Assembly (NCBI GenBank): GCA_964614515.1
Contig: CAZTPJ010000019.1
Coordinates: 1 to 52,992 of the forward strand
Length of the DNA: 52,992 nucleotides
Source: CAZTPJ01 sp964614515
GTDB taxonomy: Bacteria > Planctomycetota > Phycisphaerae > Phycisphaerales > UBA1924
Direction: 5' to 3'
The position numbers were made by a program, and so were the translations under genes. The notes beneath the pieces were generated by a model, which ran no database searches, was not told where the DNA came from, and saw nothing but the letters and a program-made list of their open reading frames with translations. Of this stretch, positions 32,440 through 41,092 are shown in pieces (the stretch's first letter is position 1; each line of letters opens with the position of its first letter).

Positions 32440-34137
32440 TCATTCCTGCCCATACTTCTCAGCAAACTTCGCAATCGCCTGGGCGTCGCCGACGACGACC
32501 ATGTCCTGCCCCGCTGTGAGTTGTGTCGTCGCGGGTGGGTTGATGAGCATCGACCCGGCCGGGCCGATCGCGACAATGCTGCACCCGGTCTGTTCGCGCA
32601 CGCCGCACTGGGCCAGCGTCTCACCATTGAGCGCATCGGGCACGCTCGTGCGAAAGATGTCGAGCCCCTCGGCGACAGTCACAACCCGGCGGCGCTTGAG
32701 GTGATTGAAGATCGCCTCCGCGCCCGTCGAAGCATACGAAATCACAAAGTCCGCCCCCGCGCGATGCAGCGTCTGCACGTTGCGCTCCAGCGTCGAACGA
32801 CTGATCACCTGCATATCCGGACGCAGACGCCGACAGATGATCGTCAGATACAGATTGATGTTGTCATCATGTGTCGTGACGATGACGGCCGGGGCCTTCG
32901 CGATGCCCGCGCGATCCAGCACGTCCGGATCGGCGGCGTTGCCGACGATCGTGCGCTGCGTGTCGTGAACCCGCGCCGGATTCTGTTCCACGATGCGCCA
33001 GGGAATGTGTCGCTCGTCGAGCGCGGCCGCGGCGGCACGGCCGATGCGCCCGCCGCCAAGGATCAGCACCGGCTCGCCCGTGACGTTGTAAATCGCGAAG
33101 TGTTCGTCATAGTTCTGAAGTTGCTCGGCCGAACCAACCAGCACGAGAATCGTGTTCGCCTCGACCATGGTGTCCGGCGTGGCGTGATGAAACTTGCCCC
33201 GTGTCCACACGCCGATGACCGTCACGCCCAGGTCGCCGATGCGATTCTCGGCGAGCGTCTTGCCCACCAGCGGCGTCTTGGCCGCGTTCGCCTCGGCGAT
33301 GAGCAGTTCATCAAACTGCCCGACAACATGCGTGATCGCATCCCCCCCGATCGTGCATCGCGCCAGCGAATGGCCCATCACCGCGCCCAGTCGAAGCACG
33401 GCCGTGGCCCCCGCGAGTTCGAGAATCGAGATTGACGCCTCATCGCTGGCCGTGGCGATCACAGGCGTGCGTTCGGCGACGGCGCGAACGGTGAAGACGG
33501 CGTTGGTGTTCGCGGCGTCGTCGAGCGTGGTGGCGATCATGGCCGCGTCGGCGGCGCGGGCTCGCACATACGTTTCATCATCGTCAAGATCGCCAAGCAG
33601 CACCTTGAACCCCAGATCGCTCAGACGCTGCGCCTCGGACAGTTCCGGCACGATGAGTAGATATTTCGGGCCGAATTGATCGAGTTTGCGGATCACGGCC
33701 TGCGTGACGGGATCGAGATGCGTGAGGATGACGTGCCCGCGGGTGTCGGCGGGGACGGTGCGCGGGGCGCGTGCGGCGGTCTGCGCCTCGAACCACGGCA
33801 CGAGAAAGAACTGAATCATCGTGAACGGCAGGAGCACGATGAGAAACATCGCGCCCGTCACCATGACAATGACGGAAAACGCATGCCCGACATCCGTGCG
33901 AAAGACCACGTCGCCAAAGCCCGTGGAGGTCATGGCGGCGACGGTCCAGTACAGCCCGGTGAGCCAACTGTACTCATCACGCCCTTCATAACGCATCACA
34001 AGTTGAAAGACGAAGGAGAAGAACAGGATGGCGCCGAACAGGATGGCGAGGAATCGGATGAGGAGTCCGAAACTCCGTCGTGTGCGAGGCTGATGGAGGA
34101 AGCCCAGGAACTTGAGCGGATGGGAGTTCATCGTCAT
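32440..34137 (-). CDS. Two-TM potassium channel with tandem RCK (TrkA-N/TrkA-C) domains
   Basis: A 565-residue ion-channel protein. Two membrane helices (FGLLIRFLAILFGAILFFSF and AFSVIVMVTGAMFLIVLLPF) flank the pore helix and filter TSTGFGD, a K+ filter variant. Two RCK nucleotide-binding units follow. The first (HVILTHLDPVTQAV) has lost its GxGxxG loop; the second (PVLILGGGRIGRAAAA) keeps it. TrkA-C-like domains follow each. Loss of the first NAD-type loop suggests that only the second binds a nucleotide. ATGs at 34137 and 34131 are equivalent and neither has a ribosome-binding site. Divergent from the permease gene with about 110 bp between. Confidence 0.92.
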   Translation of the reverse strand: MTMNSHPLKFLGFLHQPRTRRSFGLLIRFLAILFGAILFFSFVFQLVMRYEGRDEYSWLTGLYWTVAAMTSTGFGDVVFRTDVGHAFSVIVMVTGAMFLIVLLPFTMIQFFLVPWFEAQTAARAPRTVPADTRGHVILTHLDPVTQAVIRKLDQFGPKYLLIVPELSEAQRLSDLGFKVLLGDLDDDETYVRARAADAAMIATTLDDAANTNAVFTVRAVAERTPVIATASDEASISILELAGATAVLRLGAVMGHSLARCTIGGDAITHVVGQFDELLIAEANAAKTPLVGKTLAENRIGDLGVTVIGVWTRGKFHHATPDTMVEANTILVLVGSAEQLQNYDEHFAIYNVTGEPVLILGGGRIGRAAAAALDERHIPWRIVEQNPARVHDTQRTIVGNAADPDVLDRAGIAKAPAVIVTTHDDNINLYLTIICRRLRPDMQVISRSTLERNVQTLHRAGADFVISYASTGAEAIFNHLKRRRVVTVAEGLDIFRTSVPDALNGETLAQCGVREQTGCSIVAIGPAGSMLINPPATTQLTAGQDMVVVGDAQAIAKFAEKYGQE

Positions 34138-34170
34138 GTGTCGGGTTGTCGGGGGGGATGGTACGCGAGG

Positions 34171-34202
34171 CCGGCGGCTGAGACGCCCGCCCCACCGAAT
34201 CC
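34171..34202 (-). repeat. GC-rich repeat related to the copies at 1-32 and 191-221
   Basis: It carries GAGACGCCCGCCCCACCGAA followed by TCC, one mismatch from the GGATCC-ended copies. It sits between two divergent starts. Confidence 0.7.
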
Positions 34203-34248
34203 AGTTGGACGTTGCGGTTCCCCCGTCCGCTCGCCCCGCGCTGGCCCC

Positions 34249-35868
34249 ATGACGCGACCACACTATCATGCCCGCGTGTACCAGGCCCTGCTCACGCGAC
34301 GATACCTCACGCACAAGATCATGCCGCTCCTCGCGGCCGTGGCCGTGCTCCTCACCACCGCCACCGAACTCATCGTCTGGTCGGTCATGGGCGGGTTCCT
34401 CGAGCGACTCATCGAGACCGGGCGGGAACTGACGGGGGATGTGACGTTCTCATGGCCGGTGGCAGGATTTGCCCACTATGAGGACTTGGTGAAACGGCTG
34501 GAAGCACACCCGGATGTCAACGCCGCCGCACCGGCGATCGAAACCTTCGGCATGATCCTGCTTCCCAACGGCCGTCCCGAGCATGTGACGGTGCGCGGCG
34601 TCGAAGGCGACATCGGCTCGCCGGGCGAACCGGAATATCGTCAGGGGAGTTACTCTCGCGTCACCAACTACGCCACATCCCTGTATTGGCGACCCATCGA
34701 CACGCCTCAGAGACTCGACAAAGCCAAAGCCGATCCACGCCTCACCGATCCAGTCCCCGGGTTCTGGGATCAGAAACTCAAAGACGGCCTGCGGCTTCGC
34801 GAGATGGATCCGGAGACGGGGCAACTCGTGCCGGCGATGGCGCTGGGCATCGAAGTCTCAAAGTTCAACGCGCGCGAGCCTGGCCCGGTATATGTGCCCA
34901 TTCGTCGCCTCCAGCAGATGCCCGATGGCACCGAAAAGATCATCGACACGTTCCTGCCCAACACATCCCTGACGCTCAACGTCCTGCCGCTGGATGAAGA
35001 AGGGCGAAACATCGACGTGGCCGCGCGACGCCTGCCCGTCGCGAATGAAGTGTTCACCGGCTTTTATCCGCTGGATTCCTCGACGGTGTGGGTGGAGTTG
35101 TCCGCGCTCCAGTCGATGCTCCGCATGGGGCGGGCCGTGCGAGTCGAACCGGGCAACCCGTTTGAAACGGTCATCGACCCGGAGACCGGCGAGGAGATTC
35201 CCGCCCCGCCGGTGATCGTCGGCGAAGAACCAGCCCGCGTGACCAACATCCTCGTTCGCGGGGCGCCGGGTGTCAACGCTGAAGACCTGAAGGTGACATG
35301 TCTTCGCATATACGAAGAATTCGCCGCCGCGCATTCCGGACAGGTTCCCGCGGCCTTTGACATGGAGGCCCAGACCGCGACCTGGCGCGAGCAGAACGCC
35401 ATGTACATCAGCATCGTCGAAAAAGAAATCGTCCTGGTGATGTTCATCTTCGGCGTGGTCTCGTTCACCAGCGTGTTCCTCGTGCTGGCGATCTTCTGGG
35501 CCATGATCAGCGAAAAAACGCGAGACATCGGCGTCCTCCGCGCCCTCGGCGCACGCCGCGCCGGCATCGCATGGCTCTGGCTTCGTTACGGCCTGGCCAT
35601 CGGACTCGTCGGCGGGTCGCTGGGCGTGGTGACGGCCGTGCTCATCGTTCACAACATCAACCCCATTCATGAGTGGCTCGGGCGTGCAATGGGGATTCAG
35701 ATGTGGGATCCGCGCGTCTACCTGTTCGCGAGCATTCCAAACAACGTGTCGCCGCGCAACGCCGTGCTGATCTTCGTGGCAGGGGTGCTCGCGAGCGTGC
35801 TGGGCGCGGCGTGGCCCGCGATTCGCGCAGCGCGCATGGACCCTGTCAAGGCTCTGAGGTTTGAGTGA
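34249..35868 (+). CDS. FtsX-like ABC transporter permease (LolC/LolE type)
   Basis: A 539-residue permease of the LolC/LolE family, which extracts lipoproteins from the inner membrane. One N-terminal membrane helix (about residues 24-47) precedes a large periplasmic domain of about 370 residues, and three helices follow (IVLVMFIFGVVSFTSVFLVL, then two more), ending with the typical MDPVKALRFE. The ATG at 34249 gives the family N-terminus; the long open frame upstream lies over the opposite gene. The GTG of the ATPase gene overlaps its stop (GTGA). Only one permease gene is present, so it probably works as a homodimer. Its substrate could be lipoproteins or another lipid-linked cargo. Confidence 0.88.
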   Translation: MTRPHYHARVYQALLTRRYLTHKIMPLLAAVAVLLTTATELIVWSVMGGFLERLIETGRELTGDVTFSWPVAGFAHYEDLVKRLEAHPDVNAAAPAIETFGMILLPNGRPEHVTVRGVEGDIGSPGEPEYRQGSYSRVTNYATSLYWRPIDTPQRLDKAKADPRLTDPVPGFWDQKLKDGLRLREMDPETGQLVPAMALGIEVSKFNAREPGPVYVPIRRLQQMPDGTEKIIDTFLPNTSLTLNVLPLDEEGRNIDVAARRLPVANEVFTGFYPLDSSTVWVELSALQSMLRMGRAVRVEPGNPFETVIDPETGEEIPAPPVIVGEEPARVTNILVRGAPGVNAEDLKVTCLRIYEEFAAAHSGQVPAAFDMEAQTATWREQNAMYISIVEKEIVLVMFIFGVVSFTSVFLVLAIFWAMISEKTRDIGVLRALGARRAGIAWLWLRYGLAIGLVGGSLGVVTAVLIVHNINPIHEWLGRAMGIQMWDPRVYLFASIPNNVSPRNAVLIFVAGVLASVLGAAWPAIRAARMDPVKALRFE

Positions 35869-36713
35869 CCCACGCGACACCCATCATCTCCGTCGAGCGC
35901 CTGTTCAAGACTTACCGTCTTGGCAAGGTCTTCGTGCCGGTGCTGCACGGCGTCACGCTCGATGTCGCGCCGGGCGAATGGGTCTCGATTCTCGGCGCCT
36001 CGGGATCCGGCAAGTCCACGCTCCTCCACCTCATCGGCGGCCTGGATCGGCCCGACAAGCCAAACTCTCGCGACAAGTGCCACGCATGCCGCAAACCCAT
36101 CGCGTCAAAGGATGCCGACACATGTCCGCATTGCGACGCCGTGCTGCGTCCAGTCGTCACCCAGCCTGGCGTGATTCGATTTCGCGGCCAGGCCCTCTCC
36201 TCCCTCTCCACGGCCGAACTGGATCGCTATCGTGCGGCCGAAGTCGGCTTCGTGTTTCAGTTCTACCACCTGCTGCCCGAACTGTCCGTCATGGAGAACG
36301 TCCTGATCGCGGCGATGGTGCGGCACGGGCGAGTCGGGTACATGCGAAGCGCGGCGGACCTGCGGAAGAACGCCAGGAGCCTGCTGGATCGATTCGGGCT
36401 GGGACACCGTCTGTCACACCGCCCGGCCGAGTTGTCCGGGGGCGAACGCCAGCGCGTTGCGATCGCGCGGGCGCTGGTCAATCGGCCGGCGCTGCTGCTG
36501 GCCGATGAACCAACGGGCAACCTCGATCACGAAACGGGGCGGAAGATCGTGGACGTCATCGCGGGTCTGCGCGGGCCTGACGGACCCACGATCGTCTTCG
36601 TCACACACGATCTGGAGACCGCCCAGCGAGCCGATCGCGTCCTGCACCTGATCGACGGTCGGTTGGTGCCGGGAGATCGAGGGCAATCCCCGACGGCCGT
36701 CGTCGCCGGGTAA
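35865..36713 (+). CDS. lolD: LolD-type ABC transporter ATPase with inserted zinc ribbon
   Basis: A 282-residue ATPase that powers the permease upstream. Walker A is GASGSGKST at 44-52, the Q-loop is FVFQFYHLLPELSVMENV with Gln 132, the signature is LSGGERQRVAIARAL, Walker B is LLLADEPTGNLD, and the H-loop is FVTHDLE. Between Walker A and the Q-loop, where LolD proteins have a few residues, there is an insert of about 40 residues with Cys 72, 75, 87 and 90 in two CxxC pairs (CHAC, CPHC), a likely zinc ribbon. GTG at 35865 overlaps the permease stop. The gene symbol follows family similarity. Confidence 0.92.
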   Translation: MTHATPIISVERLFKTYRLGKVFVPVLHGVTLDVAPGEWVSILGASGSGKSTLLHLIGGLDRPDKPNSRDKCHACRKPIASKDADTCPHCDAVLRPVVTQPGVIRFRGQALSSLSTAELDRYRAAEVGFVFQFYHLLPELSVMENVLIAAMVRHGRVGYMRSAADLRKNARSLLDRFGLGHRLSHRPAELSGGERQRVAIARALVNRPALLLADEPTGNLDHETGRKIVDVIAGLRGPDGPTIVFVTHDLETAQRADRVLHLIDGRLVPGDRGQSPTAVVAG

Positions 36714-36714
36714 A

Positions 36715-36737
36715 GCCTGAATCGAGGCATTTTTTTT
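36715..36737 (+). terminator. Weak intrinsic terminator
   Basis: GCCT-GAATCG-AGGC followed by A and eight Ts, directly after the stop of the ATPase gene. The stem has only four pairs, but the T-run is long. Confidence 0.5.
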
Positions 36738-36829
36738 GCTCCCAGGACGGGTATCGCCCCGGTCGATCGACGAACTCGTGCTATGCTGGGAAGTAAGGGG
36801 ATACTATCAGGACTTCGGAGGCCGTCTCG

Positions 36830-37678
36830 TTGTCACTGGCGCCCGCAACACAGATCGCAACCCCTGGCGGGATTGACCTGAGTCCGATGTCAATCCGCTT
36901 AACGGGGCTAGAGAAACAGGCCGTCCCCGCGACGGTGATGGATATCGGTGCGGGTCGAACGGTTGTGTTCCTCCACGGGCTTGTCGGGCTAAACGATCAC
37001 TGGGAAGATGTGGTCTCGCGCGTGCGGCATCATGTTCGCTGCGTGATGCTTCAGTTGCCGCTGCTGGACCTGCGCGGGAGTGACTGCTCGATCTCCGGCG
37101 TGACGGAACTGACAATCCGGTTCCTTCGCGAGCACATCGGGCACAAAGCGGTGCTCGTGGGCAACTCATTCGGCGGACATGTCGCCTTGCGCGTGGCATT
37201 GGAAGAGCCGGAGCTTGTCAGCGGGCTGGTGCTGGCCGGATCGTCCGGGCTGATCGAGAAGAGCATGGTCAGTGAAGTGCAGATCAAGCCGAGCCGTGAG
37301 TGGCTGGCGCGAAAGATCGGGGAACTGTTCTATCGCCCCGAACTGCACATGCGCGAGAGCGATCTCGATCGGGCGCACAAGGCGCTGACGGATCGCGGCG
37401 GCGCACGGGCGATGGTGAAGTTGTCACGCTCCGCGCGTCGGAATCACCTGGGCAACCGCATCGCGCAGATCGAAGCGCCGACGCTGCTGATCTGGGGACG
37501 CAACGATGTGGTCACGCCCCCCGAGGCCGCCCAGGAGTTCCTCCAGCGACTGCCCAACGCGCGGATCGTCTGGTTCCCGCAGTGCGGGCATGTCCCCATG
37601 GTCGAAAAGCCGGACGAGTTCGCGCGTGCGATGCTCGAGTTCACGGCGGACCTCGACGCCCTCGACGCGAGACCCTGA
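36830..37678 (+). CDS. Alpha/beta-hydrolase-fold enzyme
   Basis: A 282-residue alpha/beta hydrolase. Landmarks are the oxyanion strand VVFLHGLVGLNDHWEDV, the nucleophile elbow LVGNSFGGHVAL (Ser), the acid LLIWGRNDVVTPPEAA (Asp) and the final QCGHVPMVEKPDEF (His). The start is TTG at 36830, supported by GGAGG nine bases upstream; an ATG at 36887 is the alternative and has no ribosome-binding site. Substrate unknown. It is followed after 3 bases by a GH3-family gene, so an ester or amide linked to GH3 chemistry (acyl-amino-acid formation and cleavage) is a reasonable guess. Confidence 0.9.
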   Translation: MSLAPATQIATPGGIDLSPMSIRLTGLEKQAVPATVMDIGAGRTVVFLHGLVGLNDHWEDVVSRVRHHVRCVMLQLPLLDLRGSDCSISGVTELTIRFLREHIGHKAVLVGNSFGGHVALRVALEEPELVSGLVLAGSSGLIEKSMVSEVQIKPSREWLARKIGELFYRPELHMRESDLDRAHKALTDRGGARAMVKLSRSARRNHLGNRIAQIEAPTLLIWGRNDVVTPPEAAQEFLQRLPNARIVWFPQCGHVPMVEKPDEFARAMLEFTADLDALDARP

Positions 37679-37681
37679 ACC

Positions 37682-39316
37682 GTGCCGAACGTCAACGCTT
37701 CGCCACGTTCACGGTGGACCAGCCTGATCGGAGCCGGGCTTGGCTTGAAACTCGCGCCCCGCATCAGACTGCTCGGCGACACCCAGCATTGGACACAGCA
37801 CACCGCCAGGCTCCAACGCCAGCAGTTGCGATCGCTTCTGACCCGCGCGGCCCAAACCGAGTTTGGCCGACGCAACGGATTCGCCTCGATCGCTTCACGC
37901 GGCGACGCGGACCTCGTCGCCGCGTATCGCGATGCCCTGCCCGTCGCCGACTGGTACGCCTTCAAGGAACCCATCGCGCGGATGCGCGAACACGGCGAGG
38001 GCAACATCCTCTGGCCGGGGATCGTGCGAGACTTCGCGCAGACCAGCGGGACCACGGCCGGGGACAAGTACATCCCCGTCTCGCGCGAGATGCTTCGATC
38101 CAACTATCGCGCGAGCCTGGACATCTTCGCGCATCTCTCGCGATTCGGCGTGAAACTGCCGACGCTCTTCGGCGGGCATTGCCTCTTCCTCGGCGGCTCA
38201 ACCTCCGTGGAAGTGAATGAACACGGCATCCGCACGGGCGATCTATCGGGGCTGGTCACGCACCTGATCCGCTGGCCGCTCGATCGCGTGTATTCGCCGG
38301 GCAAACAGATCGCGCTGATGAACCACTGGCCGAGCAAGATCGACGCGATGGCCAGGGCCTGCTTCGAGCAGGACATCCGCATGATCAGCGGGATGCCCAG
38401 TTGGGCGCTGGTGCTGTTCGAGCGCGTGCTCGGCCTTGCGCGGGAGCGAGGCCGTCCGGCCAGGACGATCCGCGAAATCTGGCCGCACTTGCAAGTGTTC
38501 GTCCATGGTGGTGTGAAGTATGCTCCGTTTGACTCGCGTGTGCGTTCGTTCTGGTCCGGCGAACCCGGCGGCGCGGACATCCCCGCGCGGCTGGAGTTGT
38601 ATCCCGCGAGCGAAGGCTTCATCGCGATGCAGGACACGCGCGGCGACCCCGGCCTGCGCCTGCTCACCGACAACGATGTGTTCTTTGAGTTCGTGCCGCT
38701 TGAAGAGATCGACAACGCCTCCGCGCCGGCGTTCACCTGCGAGATGGTGGAAAAGGGGCAGCGATACGTCGTGGTGCTCTCGACCTGCGCGGGCCTGTGG
38801 CGATATGTCCTGGGCGATGTCGTCGAGTTTGACACGATCCCCGCGCGGCTCGACGGGCGAGGAGGCGAAGGGCCCTGTCGCCTGCGCATCGTCGGAAGAC
38901 ATCGACACTTCATCAATGCCTTCGGCGAAAACCTCATCGTCGAACACATCGAAAACGCCGTGGCCAACGCCGCGAATGAAACCGGCGCGGTCGTCGGCGA
39001 GTTCACCGCCGCACCCGTCTATCCCGGTGAGGGTCGCCGCGCGGGGCTGGAACTGGTGATCGAAGTCAAACCGCCCCATGGCTTGTCGCCGCGCTTCGCC
39101 GAGGCGTTTGACGCAGCGCTCAAGGCCCAGAACGTGGATTACACCACCAAGCGCACGGACGGCCTTGGCATGGCCCCGCCGACGATCACGCCCGTGCCCA
39201 TCGGCGCGTTTCACGACTGGATGCGCCGGCGCGGAAAACTCGGCGGACAGCACAAGTGCCCCCGCTGCGCCAATCATCGGGAATATGTCGAGGGCGTGCT
39301 GCGCGTCAACGTCTGA
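37682..39316 (+). CDS. GH3-family acyl-adenylating enzyme
   Basis: A 544-residue protein of the GH3 family, ANL-type adenylating enzymes that in plants join amino acids to auxin or jasmonate; bacterial members are poorly characterised. Conserved pieces are AQTSGTTAGDKYIPVS (ATP binding) near residue 120, LYPASEGFIAMQD, WRYVLGDVVEF, and RIVGRHRHFINAFGENLIVE near the C-terminal lid. It ends with HKCPRCANHREYVEG, an extra CxxC. The start is GTG at 37682, 3 bases after the hydrolase stop. Acyl substrate unknown. Confidence 0.92.
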   Translation: MPNVNASPRSRWTSLIGAGLGLKLAPRIRLLGDTQHWTQHTARLQRQQLRSLLTRAAQTEFGRRNGFASIASRGDADLVAAYRDALPVADWYAFKEPIARMREHGEGNILWPGIVRDFAQTSGTTAGDKYIPVSREMLRSNYRASLDIFAHLSRFGVKLPTLFGGHCLFLGGSTSVEVNEHGIRTGDLSGLVTHLIRWPLDRVYSPGKQIALMNHWPSKIDAMARACFEQDIRMISGMPSWALVLFERVLGLARERGRPARTIREIWPHLQVFVHGGVKYAPFDSRVRSFWSGEPGGADIPARLELYPASEGFIAMQDTRGDPGLRLLTDNDVFFEFVPLEEIDNASAPAFTCEMVEKGQRYVVVLSTCAGLWRYVLGDVVEFDTIPARLDGRGGEGPCRLRIVGRHRHFINAFGENLIVEHIENAVANAANETGAVVGEFTAAPVYPGEGRRAGLELVIEVKPPHGLSPRFAEAFDAALKAQNVDYTTKRTDGLGMAPPTITPVPIGAFHDWMRRRGKLGGQHKCPRCANHREYVEGVLRVNV

Positions 39317-39372
39317 AACATGCGAACCCCAAACACCAATCAATCTGATACCCACAGACAAGGATGCACACC

Positions 39373-39981
39373 GTGAATCAAGGATCGGCCATCAAGCCCG
39401 CGATCACATCAACCTGCTGCGGCGGGCCATCATGCTGCGGCGAAGTCAAACCCCTTCGCGAGAGCCGCCCCGCCATTCCCGCCGCCGCCGACGCCATGCT
39501 CGCCCAGTGCGCCGCGCTGATCGAGTCGGTCAGCGACACGGCCTACTGCGCCCCGAGCCGCGTGCTGCCCGGCGGCACGCTCGGCAAGCATGTGCGACAC
39601 AGCCTTGACCATTTCCGCGCCGCGCTGGCCGGGGCGGCCACCGGCGGCGTGATCGACTATGACCATCGCGAACGGGATGTGCCCGCGGAAACCAGCCGTC
39701 AGGCGGCGCTCACGCTGATCGACCAGGCCCGGCGCACGCTGGGATCGCTGCGCACTGAGGATGTCTCGCGCGGCGTCCACATTCGCGTCATGCTCGCGTC
39801 CGACGGCGCGATGGAAGAAATTCCCTCCACCCTCGGACGCGAACTCGCCTTCGCCACCCACCACGCCATCCATCATCACGCGATGATGAAGGCCATCGCC
39901 GCCGAGTTGGGGCACGATGCCGGGCCGGAATTCGGCAAGGCGCCATCCACGCTCAACTTTGAACACGCCGCGAAGCGATGA
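39373..39981 (+). CDS. DinB-like metal-dependent protein with Cys-rich N-terminus
   Basis: A 202-residue DinB/YfiT-type four-helix protein. Likely metal ligands are in HVRHSLDHF and in THHAIHHHAMM. The N-terminus carries TCCGGPSCCG, a cysteine cluster not usual for the family. The start could be ATG at 39364 or GTG at 39373; AAGGA lies 8 bases before the GTG, which I prefer. DinB-like proteins include thiol-dependent S-transferases, and the cysteines could bind metal; both are inference. Convergent with the SDR gene, with 3 bases between stops. Confidence 0.78.
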   Translation: MNQGSAIKPAITSTCCGGPSCCGEVKPLRESRPAIPAAADAMLAQCAALIESVSDTAYCAPSRVLPGGTLGKHVRHSLDHFRAALAGAATGGVIDYDHRERDVPAETSRQAALTLIDQARRTLGSLRTEDVSRGVHIRVMLASDGAMEEIPSTLGRELAFATHHAIHHHAMMKAIAAELGHDAGPEFGKAPSTLNFEHAAKR

Positions 39982-39984
39982 CCA

Positions 39985-40746
39985 TCACGCCAGCGCACGC
40001 CCGCCATCGAGACGAATGATCTCGCCGGTGATGTAGTGCGCATCGAGCGTGAGCCAACGCACCGTCTCGGCCGCATCTTCCGGCGTTCCCGCCCGCGCCA
40101 GCGGCACGCGCCGCAAGTACGCCGCCTGCTCATCCGGATCCGCCTCGCGCCCGGACTCCGGCCACGCGACAACGCCCGGCGCCACGCCATTGACCCGCAC
40201 GCGCGGCGCAAGTTCCCGCGCCAGCGATCGCACCATCTCCGCAAGCGCCGCCTTGGACATCGCATACGCCGAGAAGCCCAGCCTCGGACGCCCCATCGCG
40301 TGAACATCCGTCATCGCCACGATGCACCCGCCGCCGGGCAGCCGAGATTCCGCCAGCAGCGGCGCAAGATGCCGCGTCAGCAGCAGCGGCGCCAGCGCGT
40401 TGACGCGATAGAAGGCCAACGCCTCATCACTCGACACATCCGACAGCGGCGTCGGCGCGTACATCGACGCATTGTGAACAATCGCATCGAGTCGATCCAG
40501 CGAAGCCGCGAGTCGCTGCGCCGACGACTCCACCATCGCCAGATCATTCAGATCGACTTGTTCAAGCCGCGTGCGGGCGCCCAGGTCCGCGAGCGTCGCC
40601 TGTGCGGCCACGGCGTGATCGCGACTTGTGTGATACGTGATGACAAGATCGCACCCCGCGACGGCAAACGCGCGGGCGATGGCCAGACCGATGCGACGGG
40701 CCGCGCCCGTCACCATCACCACCGGCCTGTCGCCGCAGCGCTTCAT
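39985..40746 (-). CDS. Short-chain dehydrogenase, pteridine-reductase-like
   Basis: A 253-residue SDR. The NADP site is VTGAARRIGLAIARAF, with TGAARRIG as in FolM and PTR1. The active site has IVAMTDVHA where classical SDRs have a Ser; PTR1-type enzymes also have Asp here (MTD, CDA). YAMSKAAL gives the catalytic Tyr and Lys. The closing ITGEIIRLDGG is standard. This points to reduction of a pterin or folate. The gene start overlaps the stop of the 93-residue membrane protein (ATGA), so the two are coupled. Confidence 0.88.
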   Translation of the reverse strand: MKRCGDRPVVMVTGAARRIGLAIARAFAVAGCDLVITYHTSRDHAVAAQATLADLGARTRLEQVDLNDLAMVESSAQRLAASLDRLDAIVHNASMYAPTPLSDVSSDEALAFYRVNALAPLLLTRHLAPLLAESRLPGGGCIVAMTDVHAMGRPRLGFSAYAMSKAALAEMVRSLARELAPRVRVNGVAPGVVAWPESGREADPDEQAAYLRRVPLARAGTPEDAAETVRWLTLDAHYITGEIIRLDGGRALA

Positions 40747-41024
40747 CGAGTTTCATCCTCGGACGCATCGCGCGATGGGGGGCCTTCAGGCATAGGCATG
40801 CGGCGAGCGGACTCGGTCCACGGATCGGGCGTGGCCGTGGCGCGGCGGGCCTTGACTCCACGGCGAATCTGCTGGCCCTGCCGAATGTTCCACAACACGA
40901 CAATTCCCACCACCAGCGCCAGACCCAGCAGCGCGAGCAGACTCCACAGAATCAGCGCATGGGGCGCCTTGTCCGGCAGCGTGCGAGGCGGGTCAGTCGC
41001 GAGGATCGCCAGGAGCAGGCTCAT
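40743..41024 (-). CDS. Small single-pass membrane protein
   Basis: A 93-residue protein with one membrane helix (ILWSLLALLGLALVVGIVVL) and a basic cytoplasmic tail (RQGQQIRRGVKARRA) ending in an acidic patch. No homology recognised. It is coupled by ATGA to the SDR gene downstream. It starts about 70 bp from the divergent hpt gene. Confidence 0.78.
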   Translation of the reverse strand: MSLLLAILATDPPRTLPDKAPHALILWSLLALLGLALVVGIVVLWNIRQGQQIRRGVKARRATATPDPWTESARRMPMPEGPPSRDASEDETR

Positions 41025-41092
41025 GGTGGGACTGTATCGGGTAGCCGGGGGCGGCGTGCCACGGCCTCGCCGAACGCGGCTATCCTCTGCGG

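Noticed and set aside
33676..34248. N-terminal extension of the FtsX-like permease
   Set aside because: The open frame runs through the opposite channel gene, lacks family similarity and is not needed.
36763..36790. Promoter with TATGCT before the alpha/beta hydrolase
   Set aside because: No acceptable -35 at 16-18 bases, so not listed.
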